From Eumeta japonica (lineage: Eukaryota; Arthropoda; Insecta; Lepidoptera; Psychidae), in the NCBI GenBank assembly GCA_005406025.1, contig BGZK01000759.1, positions 124,001 to 188,000 of the forward strand: a stretch of DNA of 64,000 nucleotides, read 5' to 3'. The notes beneath the pieces were generated by a model. The model saw only the letters and a program-made list of their open reading frames with translations, searched no databases and was not told where the DNA came from. The position numbers and the translations under genes were made by a program. Below, piece by piece: positions 10,569 through 22,500 of this stretch. The stretch's first letter is position 1. Each line of letters opens with the position of its first letter.

Positions 10569-13500
10569 CTGTTGGTTAATGACGTTAATTGCATTAAACT
10601 ATTTTTTACAAACATATAATAACTCATAAACAAATAGTCTAAATGAATTTTTTGACAATGATTTTTATAATCGACATTCTATAAATCTTTAACAATGTCC
10701 TTTCTGCCGAATTGTTTTGTTACATCATTCTCATTAATATAAGGACAATGATGGTTTAGTTTTTAAAACCCTCGCTATCAAAATGATAATGGGTTCAATT
10801 CCAAACACGAGTAAATTGATGAATGTGTTTTTAGCTTAACTCTTATTAAAACTGCCCGGTCCATGCCTTCAAGAACACTTTGGGTTCCAAATATTATCAT
10901 CACATCGGGGATAATAGTCATTGACGGACTCAGTACACACTAGGCTAGCGTGGAAGCCTTCAGATCTGGGTCTATCACTTTGATATTAAAAAGTTAAGGG
11001 AGGATATACAGCAGTGGAGCTCAGCAGTAGAGTAATAAAAAACCTGACACTATATTCAACATAAGACGCTCGTATACTCTTATTAAAGCTTGAAATAAAT
11101 TTATTTATTTGTCACCAGTTCTGAAATAACTGGAAAAGAAAGGAAAGAGTGGTGAGAAATTATTTCGGGCCTTTTTTTCTCATTTAATATATAAAACTTA
11201 GATCTGTAACATCGGTACATAACTATTATTAACATTTATCATTTGATCAAAGTTTATAGTAATTTTCAATCGGCTATTATTTAATTCTGCTATTCATTTT
11301 TCCTTTAGGAATTTTATTAAAAAGCGAATACAGTAACCCAAAAAAATTATGAGTCTTCGACACTCTCAATTTGGGAATTTTAAGCAAATTATTTTCTCTC
11401 ATATTTACATTGCTACAGTCATCCACATTAGGTTATTAGGTGCATATATAACATAATTGCAAATACGTTAATAATAGAACGTAAAAATGTTCGATTTTAA
11501 TTTATGAATAAATTTTATTATATCTAAAAATTGAAATATGTGGCGACATTATTTTTTTTTTAATTGCATTTATTACAGACCTGCAAACAGTTTCTTGACG
11601 GTGAGCGGCACGTCGCCCCGCGGCGAGTCCCGGCCGCCGTCGAGCCCGAAGCCCAGGCCCGCGCCGCCGCCCGCCTTCTCCAGCAGCACCGTCACGAGGG
11701 CGCCCTCCGCGCCACGATCGCCCTGGGCGCCTTGGGCACGCATCAAGTCTTTTTTGCCACCTTCCTCGTGACAGACCTTCGACTCCGCTGGAATAATGAG
11801 CGAAATCTGTTTTATAAAACTATACATAAAAAAAAAATTTAACAATATTCGCATAAAATTATATTGAGATATAAATTGATTAATTGCAATTACTGCATAA
11901 ATCAGATGTTATTTAATTTTCTTTACTCACAGTGCAATTGATTATATACTAAATAACCTATAATTGTCAATAAAACATTTTTACAATTTTTCAGTGTATG
12001 GATAAACAAAATAATTGTTCCTAATTATTGTTGCTACAGAAAGGCAATAATATTTTGTAAATGTGTAAGATTTGAGTATTTTACCTAATGTTTGTCATCT
12101 ACACTGCATAACATAAATAGCAAAATTTGTCGGTTCATCTACCCATTTCACTTCTCATAAACTCGAAAATGATTGCATGTATTTTAATGCACTTTGCAAC
12201 GACACATTCTGCCAAGTATATCCCGTATCGGGAACAATGCATTAAAGTTACACTGCATTGCATTACATTACGTATGCCGTAATCACAATAGGTCGTCGGG
12301 TGAGTGCACAGTGAACGAAAGTACCGGTAGAGGTGTTAAAAATGTATTGTACATACATACGCACGTAGCCGCTGTTACTGCTGTCTGATTATGCTAATAT
12401 ATAACATAAAAGTCAAATCATTGTCAACCCGACATGGACGCTATCTACATCGAAATGTGCATTATGTCACCGTACTCGCATACGAGAAATTGATAACGAA
12501 ATAATAACGAAAACGTTTTCTCAGTGTTGTCAAGTCTCATTTGCGTTTTTTGTCTAGGTAAACATGCCGACGAGATCCAGGAAACCGCAAATTGAGACTT
12601 TTAGCTATTATAAGAAATAAACTTTGAGTACAAATTAATATACTAATTATATTCCATAAATAGTTAGTTTCCATATCGATAGATAGAAACGTAAAGAGAT
12701 AATCTATCAAGATATCACGCGAAACACTAAGTAAATTTTATTTCACTGTGCCGACATCGAACTCATTTTACTTATTTGACAGAAATCTAATCGTTCGTGA
12801 CCCGTTCAAACAAACACGGAACAATATCTTTTCTATTTTGCTTCAAGTGTACGCCATACTCTTTTTTATAAAAAAAAAATGTATATTTTAAATTTTTAAA
12901 GTAAAAATAAAAGGGAAAAATATTATTATTCATAACTGACATGGCTGAAATTTGTATAAATGAGAGTGTTTTTCTTGATTTACATGTATTGATATTACCA
13001 TTGTATTGAATATTTATTAGTGCTTTATCAATAGAAAAAAAATATAGATTTTCAAACTTTTCGCGCCATTTTCGACTCGGAACCGAAAGATAGTGCGCAT
13101 GCATTGCAATTGAACACAATTTTCATCGATATAAATATACAAAAGACCAATCAAAATTTAGGCTTATATTCATTATAATTAAACGACACCAATTATTCAG
13201 CTATTTTCAATAAGAAATTTCTCGCTGTAATTCTGAAGCTAATAAAAAAATGTTTCAATATGTTAAGTTTTACGGAACTCGCTTTGCGTTTTAAGTCGTG
13301 CAAAAACCAAAAATAAATTCCATTCTTGCAACGACAACATTAATTAAAAAGCAAAAGCTGTGACACCAACAAGCGATTTTGACTCTCATTCATTGCGATT
13401 CTTCGAAAAAAATTTTACAGGCAACAATGGTATTTTTTTATTACTTCGTTGGAAAATGTTCATGCTAACCAGCGAAGCAAAAGAAATGAGTATATTTTCT

Positions 13501-16500
13501 ATTTAAATTAACTGTAGATGATGTTTATACAAGACGAAAAAAAAGAAAAGAAAAGACAAAAAAAAATAAGTTGCTTCGCGGCAAAACACAACAAAGTGTT
13601 TTTTCTTACTTTTTCTTATTAATTATAATTTAACGAGACCATTTTAATAATAAAGAAAAAAAATAAGATAAAATAATATTTTTTAGTATAATTTTTATTA
13701 TTACTTAAATTATAGTTTTCAATGTTTCGCGGTATTGGATTCTGACGAAAAACATTTACGTCGCACATGAATATCAGCCTAGCTAACAGCGCTTAAAGGT
13801 TGAGCTTCGTATACACGTATATGAAAGGCCAGTGTTTTTTTCAATATTTTATTAATTGTATTTCAATGACACCGAATTAAACAGTCATTTTAAACAGGAA
13901 ATAATCCGATGTCGTTCTGAAGTAAATACAACTATAAAGATATGAAGGATCAGTGTTTTTTTTTCAATATTTTATCAATTATAATTAAATGACAGCGATT
14001 TAAAGTCATTTTAAAGAGGAAATAATCTTGTGTCGTTCTGAAGTCAATAAAAAAGGGATGGTGTCGAGTGGCACATCCATACAAGAAGACATCCGAACGT
14101 TCGCGAAAAATTTGTTTTAATCGTTTTTTCTTTTATAATAAATAAAATGTATATATTTAAAACCTACTAAATGTTAAAGTACAAGTATTCCGCTTAATGA
14201 TAATGTACACGTATAACCTTACAAATACAACCTAAAACGCTTCGCGTTGTAAGGCGTGTAATACGAAAATTTAGTACAATAGGAATTGTTCTACAATGAG
14301 TAAAAAAATTGTATTGCCATTTGCTTCAAAGTTTTCTAATTATTATTCATAAATAGTTAAACTAATTATGTAATTTTATTTAAATAAAAACAAAATAAAA
14401 TTGTATATTATGATCCATGTGAAACAAGATTATTTATTGTATAAATATTCCAATTTTACAGATATTCGCACAAATCGCAAACAAATTTAAAATTGTCTAT
14501 ATAGAATTTTCGTTTGACCAATATCAAATTTGTTAGGCTACTTAATTTGCAATTTTACATTCATTTTTAACTTTGAAACTCCATAAGTATGTTGGACTCT
14601 CACTATTCTGCTTAGATTCATTAAAATTCTTAATAAATAAAGAATACGTACCTAGTTCAGAGTCGCCTCCCACTTTCAAAGCATTTTGTGATTCCTCTTC
14701 TATTTCGATCACAACTTCCGAGCGTTGTTCCTAAAATTTTAATTCATCAACAAATCAGATCCCATAACTATGTTTTAAATTCATCAAACCGATTACAACT
14801 AATTATTAGGTTTACAAAGTACAAATGCGAAACTTCACGTTTATATCGTACGAAATTAACGTAGTGGAAATGATTTAGTAGCGTTTGCAGACAAAAGCCA
14901 TATTAAATGGAGTTATGACAGCCACTTTCTAATGTTCCTAAGTGGTCATGCGAATGATTGGGTAGAAGTTTAAGAACTATTTAGTACAAATTAAAGTATG
15001 AAATCTTTATTAACAGAATAATTATTGTGCATACTGGCCAGCTATTGAGCCTCATAATGTAACATATTACATTTACATGAGATAGGTTGATTTAAAAAAG
15101 CTAACTTACCGCGTAAAACCTTTCTCTCAAGAGATATTCTATAGTCTGAATTAATTTTACCACCTTTTACAAACCTTAATCGGCCAGATATAGATTTACC
15201 TTTACGCTAATAATTACGCTAATACTAAAAAATCATAGTATGGAATAAATATGAATCATGTTTAACTACTAAGGAAATGAAAATCTTGTCTTGTCTTTAA
15301 AATAAATTGTAATGTAAATGGACCAAATTTCACAAACTAAACCTCCAAAAATGCAAACATAAATGACCTGAGCTTCGCCACGGCCACCTACACAATAAAA
15401 ACAATGTCATTCGTTACAATTAGCATAACGCTGACATAATTGCCTATTTATATTTCAACAAACTTGACGATACTTTCTGGTTGCTTAATTTATTCACATT
15501 TATGACATTGTAACTTAATTCAATTAAATAACACTGAATGAGCTACCTTGAGCACTGTCACACTCTGCGCATGCGTGAGACCTTCCATAGTCGTCCCATT
15601 GATGCTATGAACGCGCAGTCCGCGTTTCAAACCGGCACGTTCAGCTATACTATCGACGAGCACACGATGGATCTGCACAAAAATCGAAAACATACAATAA
15701 AGTTAAATCAGTTAAAAGGTTCATCGTTAACGCTATCATACTCATTGTATCTTACATATATCATTTGTTCACTGCTCCCTAATTATGGATTAAAAATTCT
15801 TCTATTTACTCTTTCATTGTCTATGCTCGGTTTTAATATACTTTTGGAGACAAATGAACGACGAACTGGTATTAGTTACGAGTTCTATGATTCACCTCTG
15901 TTGAATGTATGAGATCACATTTCGTATTATCTAACATTACACCTTAACAACGAATCTATCCAGAGGTAACAACGACGAAACAAGGTAAATTCTTACGTTA
16001 ATTTAAAATTACAAATGCTTGTGTTTAATACGACATTTTAAGAATATCGCATTAGCCGACCGCAAACAATTTCTTTTCTTTACGATAAAGTTGAGCGGCT
16101 TAGAAATACAATTGTCAGGAAATTATCTTTCGTGCGACCGTTGAACTTTCATATATATATACAGGTAAAAAGATTTAAATTTGGTATTGTATTAGAACAA
16201 TCTACAACTTGTTACTTATAAGTAACAAGTCACTCAATCTAGACTGAAAAAAGCTAACTAAGCAACAATTACTGCGAAATCAAAGTTTTTTTTATAGAAA
16301 TATTGCCAATGTCGTTTGATAGTTATATTACTTAAATCACTTTGAATATGGTAAAATTTTACGTAATTAAAAATATTAATAACTTTCTTATTCCAGTGAT
16401 TAATTTATCAAATCATCGTCTATTTTTACAAGATGTAATATCTAACATTAACATAATGTATCCTCCATACCTTAAGTATGGAAACAATCATAGAGTGGTC

Positions 16501-19500
16501 ATACATCCCATACATATAAATTTATTATTATTTATGATTATGAATTACTATGAAGGTTTATTTATCCCAGATTAGTATCTAAGTAATCTGCATTTAAATG
16601 TACCGTTTCTCAATTTGATTTTACGTACCGTGACCTCTTTAGCTTCACAGTCAACTCCGCCAGCCAAAATCAAACCGACACCTGATCCTATTCCTTTCTT
16701 TAACCGTACAATGTGTAGGGTTTTCACGTTCTTATCAAAATTATTTTCAACACTCAGATCGCATTCGGACTTTGCATTTAATTTACTCACGACGCCATTA
16801 ATTTGAGGTTTAACATCTTCCTCAGTCTTGTTACTTTCTCTTCCTTTTGGCATTATCCTGTATGAGTTTTGTCTAATCTCTTTGTCGTACCTATCTAAGA
16901 GGTTTTTCGTGTGTACCATTTGATTATCATAGTAATCATCTAGGCCAGCTTTTTTAATTTCCTTAATTATCCGTTCAGAAATAACTTGTGGAGGTTCATC
17001 CACTACTTTTGTAGATGTCGTAGTCGTACTGACAACGTCGCTCTGCTTATTTTTGTCGTTCTTGTGCAAACTCGAGTTTCTTTTAAGCCTAGTATTTTTA
17101 AACTCTGACTTTCGTTGCCGAACACTCGGTTCGGTGTCGCTGTCAGAATCGGTCTCTGTAATCATTTTACTTCTTCGTCTATTATCACCTTTATTCGAGA
17201 TCGCACTCACAGATGGCGTGAGTGTTGAAAGGCGATCAGACGTTTTATTCGGACTTGAAGGGATTTCACAAGGCTCGTGTAAAAATTTCGTTTCTATGAC
17301 GGGAGAGTTCAGCTTGTTGTCGCGACCGCTCCTGCATTTTGCCGATGCCACAATATTTCTTCGGTTTATAGTGTCAATATTGGTATTGTAAGTTTTCGAC
17401 ACTTTACGCTTTTCTAAGTCGGGAACAGAACTTTCAAGAGAACTGCAGCTCGCCTGAGAACCGGACGTGGCCGCGGAGCCTGCAGATGAACTCAAAGATA
17501 CATTGGTGTCCGAAGACATGGAACGGCGCACCTTTTGTTTTCCATATTCGTCACAATTCTTTGAGGCAACAGGAGTCTTTGTAGAGATTTCCGATTTGAT
17601 AGTCGCATAAGAAGCGTAGTGGCATGTCCTCGGTGACAAGTGTGAGCTATCAGATTCAATGCTATCTAAGTTGTGCAACGGCGAAGAAGCAGATGATCTG
17701 TAGCTTGACTGGGTCGAACTCATAGCAGAATCGTTATCGCTATCTAACACTTCTGTTGCAGTACAAATTTTTATTTCTACATTGCTGAAGTCACGTGAAT
17801 TAAGAATTTTATTTTTGTAATCATTTTCTGATAATTTCATTACTCTTGTCACAGATAATTTAGCTGGTGGAATCGATGAAGTTAGTTTTTCGGATGCACT
17901 TATTAGGTCCAGTGATGACCGAGGTTTTGATGAAAGTGTTTTGTTCATTGAATTTACGTCTTTGGCTTGGTTCAATTTACGTTCCGGCGTAGATTCCTTG
18001 GATAGTGAAGTAGGTGAATAAACTTGCAAAGATTTTCTCTTAAATGCTGGCGAATATTTAGGTATATTATTAGGCAATAAATTAGTTCTCCAAGTTTCGT
18101 TTATTTTCAAGGGTTTGTTAATTTGTTTTTGTGTTTTATTATCTATGGCGCTCATTTTATCACTGTTGTGCAACAAAAAATTGGAGGACAAATTTCCTTG
18201 TACTTTGATTTCAGGCAAATCAACGATTGGTGCTTGCATGTCCGGAATCATCAATCCGCGTAGTTTTGACATAGATTTCTTTCTTTGTTCAATTAAGTAT
18301 TCTAAATTCGATTTATGTGAATTTTTATCAAAATCGTCACTGCTACTGCGCCGATGATAAACATTTTTAAAACTCGAAGAGTCAACTGCTGAATTCAATG
18401 CAGTAGTACTTCCATAAAATGCGAATTTATTCTCTGTCATTTTTATTCTGCTAGGTGTTATTGTACTAGTAGAAGTTATCAATTTTTTACTCTCGAGTGC
18501 ACCTACGACTTCTGGTCTTTCCGAGAGTCTCTTGTATGACCTTTGTTCATTAATCACTACATCATCCAAATTATCCTGTGATTTAGTTAATCGTCTGTTC
18601 AAAGTCCTGACTTCAGGGGAACGTATGTCAGCCACGCAAGGGGTCGATGCTTTTCGGCACATGGTGATCGATGTGATTCTTGATGGCAGCGTCCCACACT
18701 TCTCCAAAAGATCTGAAGACGACCCCCTATCGTTAGAGAACATGGCAATCTTGTCTTTAACGCTGGCCTCGCTGCGAGGATCTTGAGAACGTGAATAGGA
18801 AAGGCGAGAGCGATTGGACGGCCAGCCTGAAGGAAACTTGGACGTTGTTCGTGTTGAAATGGCCTCTACTGCTTTTTCTATCACATCAGAAGGTGTCTCG
18901 ACTCCATCTGGAGGTTGTCTTGGGCACGTCGGTGGTGGCGTTTCATCATTCGAAAGACTTTTGTCTTCTGCATCACTCTTAAGCGCCCGGTCTGAAATAA
19001 AAGGAACGGGCTATATAAATTTATTATTAATTAAAAAATATGTTTTTCTTATATTTTATTGTATACAGGCATAAAATAGATTGAGTCATCTTTAAATTAC
19101 TTTGTTTAAAACATATGAATTTCTGCATATTGAAAACAAATATACGATTATTTCTGAAATATGCCATGACAATCTATGTATGTATATAATTAAAATATTT
19201 TATTATAGTTTAAAATACACTCAAGTTTATACAAAGTATTATGTCATTGAAGGTTAATAATACAATTACATAAAAAGCAATAATACAACCTTCCTCTTTT
19301 TCCTTGATTGAATGTAAATATCTCGAATGTCGGATTTTAATAACACTATACGACGTCGTATCATAAACTATTAACGTTTTCTTGTACATAACAAATACTA
19401 TACGTAGTTCGACTACGAACCACCCCTTTTTGAGGACGTCTAAAGTAGAACTGAGTTCGCTTGAGTCGCCAGCAGTAATTAAATCTATTGTTTTCAGTGC

Positions 19501-22500
19501 CCCTGTGTGTGTGTCTTTGTTTAAACAACTGCCGCAGAAATTCAGCTCGTGCTGGTCAACCTTTACACAAATACTCCAACTGATGCTATAGTGAATTTTC
19601 AACTGAATAACAACTGAGTAAACCCTTCAATATCGCCGACAATAAATATGCGAATTCCATTGGTTCGTTTACATCTATAGAAACATCTGTAGATTAACTT
19701 AGCTAATGCATATAACGTCAGTTTTTATTTCTAGTAAAAGCAAATAGCTGTGACGATTCGGAATTGCTTGTTGAAATAGTAGCCGGTGACGAGATTGACG
19801 GTTTTTTTTTCCTTTTCTAAACTTATCTTAGTCTCCAGTTAAATTTATCGATGCCAATTCAATTTCTAGATTCGGTGTTTCAAAATTTGAAGTTACGTTG
19901 AAAACGAATTAGTTCTGTACTATTTCGCTAACGATACTAGAGGAAAAAAACATTTTTAGATTATTCATTAAACTTGTTCTCGAGAAAAGTGACAGTTAAT
20001 CACCCGATGTGTGCTCTAATCACACGATTAGAGCACACCCGTGTAAGTATTATTTAGATAGGATAACATAGTAGGAAACACGTTATCAAGCGGGAATGTA
20101 ACTGCACCTCAGCTCCAGTATAATAAAAGAAATATTTATGTCATGTTAGTTTATTTATTAAGGTATTATAATCTAACTTTGATAAAAGATTTGACCCTTT
20201 AACCTCGATAGCCCTCGTCTTTACGAGGGCTATCGAGGTTAAAGGGTCGAATCTTGTCTTTCTCTTGTCCCTCATGTCAACTTATAAAATAAATAAATAA
20301 AGCGGTGGAATTTAATCTCTACTGAGAGTGAATTGACCAGTGAGTCACCGCATTGGCGACAAGGGTTATTATGTGGGAGACACTGAATATTTTGTACGAC
20401 TCATAAACAAACCAGTTTATAATCAAAGTTATACATTTGTTACTTTTTAAATGCCTTTCATTTCACAGACTTTTTCATTCGCTCGAAATGTCCTACAAGA
20501 CGTATGGACCACTGATTTGAAGGCAAGTTTTTCACGTACTGTTTGGAAGCTGTCACGGCCTCTCGCGGTTCCATACGTGTCAATCCTCAGATTGACTTTT
20601 CTAAAAACTTTTCGTTTTTAGGAAAATAAAGAAATCACACGGCACGAGGTCCAGATTGTATATCGAATGGATCACGTACTAAAAATATTATGTAGGTCAG
20701 GTTAGTTTTCAAATCATGTTAAATCTCCTCACAGTTGAAACATTGATTTTTTTAGCCTCTTTTTTTTAGTTAGCACCTGGACAGTTCCCAGAATTCGCCT
20801 GGTCATCCAGTCGAGGACCAACCTTCATTAATCTCTTCATAGAGAAAAACATGACCATGATTAAATTCAACGTACTACCGCCGCTTGAAGATTCTCATAT
20901 GAAGTACTCTCCCCCAAAGGCATTATAAAAACAAGCCGTGAGGTTTTATCGTAAAGGAGACCTTTTAAGATAATAAAAAAAAATCACCTTTAATTATTTA
21001 ACTTCTCGAACGCTGTTTAATTTTCCTGAAGAGGAAGAATTTCAATTGTAATAAAAAAATTAGTAGACGATTAAATTAAATTACCAAAACTATTCTATAC
21101 AACAAGAACTTTCTTTGTCATTAAAACATTAATCTAACATTCGAAATTTAAACGTTTATGGCCAGCCAGAAACATAAACTTTTAGTACAGATACCTAGGT
21201 ACAGCAGCCCTCAATCCTCATTGCTACAGTGCGGAAGGGTTGAAGTTGAACTGTTTTAATTTAAAATAAAAGACTGCGAGAGGGCGTGGCTCATTTGTGG
21301 AGGAGTAGAAACTTGGCACAACGAAATGAGAATTCTACGTATCGAAGCACGCTCAAACGTATATACTAATTTCTTAAAGGAATTATAAATCGTGGTCATC
21401 TTCTCTACGTTAAGAAATATATTTGTGTATTATAATAAAAATTGGAGCGACATGGCATGGTATACAGTAAAAAGTTAGTTTTCATACGTGAAATTTCATA
21501 CGTGTAAGAAATTATAAATGCGGCCAAAATGTATATATACTTTAAAATATAAGATACTATAGTGCCACAGTTGAGTTGTGAAAAACGAAATAAAATGAAA
21601 ATAGAAGAGGAGAAGTTAAAAATTATAAGATAGGAAAATCATTAAATATTTAAAAATGGTAGAGGAATATAACCAAACCAACGGAAAATACAGGAAAAAA
21701 TGCTCATGATTTTATTATGTCACAGACAACCAATAGTGAAAGACCAAAGACTGAAATGAAAAATTCCATTGCATATAAACGGATGTAAACCAAACCGAAC
21801 TACAAGCAAGAGCTAATAATCAATGGACATAAAGTTTTTTGGCCACTAAAATATCCGTACTTAAAATTCCGTCAACTACATACCAAACATGATCATCGAG
21901 CGCCGCGGCATCGTCGTAGTCGTCGGAATAGAATTAACTACGAGCACAGATCGATTTTGCCCGTATTCTCTAGCTACATCGCAAACTCCTCCGTGTCACA
22001 GTTCCGTTGTCCGTAACGAAATACCAATTCTAAAGTTTAGATCACTCTGTACACAAACTCGAAATATAAGATAACCATTCGCTTCACACGGACGACGCGA
22101 ACGACTGGCAAAAATAATATTGTCCGTGAACGATTTTGCACGCGTCCGGAGATCGGGTCAAGAATGCGGCAGTTCGAAATCCATCGACGTCCGAAGCAAC
22201 ATTTATTTAAGACGCGAGAGTGCGTGCGACGAACGCGAGGAGCCGGCGAGGCTGCGGCGCGGGCGCGTGCAGGCGCGGAGCCGCCGCGGCGGGACGCGAT
22301 GCACTGGCCGCCCGAGACTTGCACAAATTTGCAGCGTCGCCGCCCTTGACGGGGACGTTGCTCCGGACCAGGGACGGCCGCCGCGCCCGCGCCCGCGCCG
22401 CGCTCCCCCTTGCGCAGGCGACTCCCGCGAGCCTTCCTCGAGCGCACGCCATCGCGCCACCCGCTCGCGTCACACCCTCCTTCGCATGGATCGTAATGGT

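Larger units (their letters stand above)
18992..22090 (-). other. 3' part of the 24.5-kb intron, with hairpins
   Basis: No confirmed exon. A 130-codon open stretch at 19602-19210 on the minus strand has protein-like composition and is treated in the findings. Two near-perfect hairpins lie at 20009-20038 and 20186-20255. About 20460-20560 and 20760-20830 look like worn repeats. The remainder is AT-rich. Confidence 0.5.

Noticed and set aside
10360..10633. ORFs of 89 codons on both strands
   Set aside because: Neither is in the reading frame of the PDZ exon (10568-10393), which fits the PDZ fold and splice phases.
15538..15912. 124-codon plus-strand ORF
   Set aside because: It covers the PDZ-A exon in antisense and continues into intron. 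Its hydrophobic part is AT-rich chance sequence.
16572..18884. 770-residue single-exon protein starting at GTG 18884 and ending at 16572
   Set aside because: The start is inside an exon that continues to an acceptor at 18991. The last 18 codons are intron read past the donor at 16629, since the true continuation is IHRVL on the next exon.
16615..19074. Plus-strand ORFs over the giant exon
   Set aside because: They are complementary shadows of the minus-strand coding exon, short and without splice logic.
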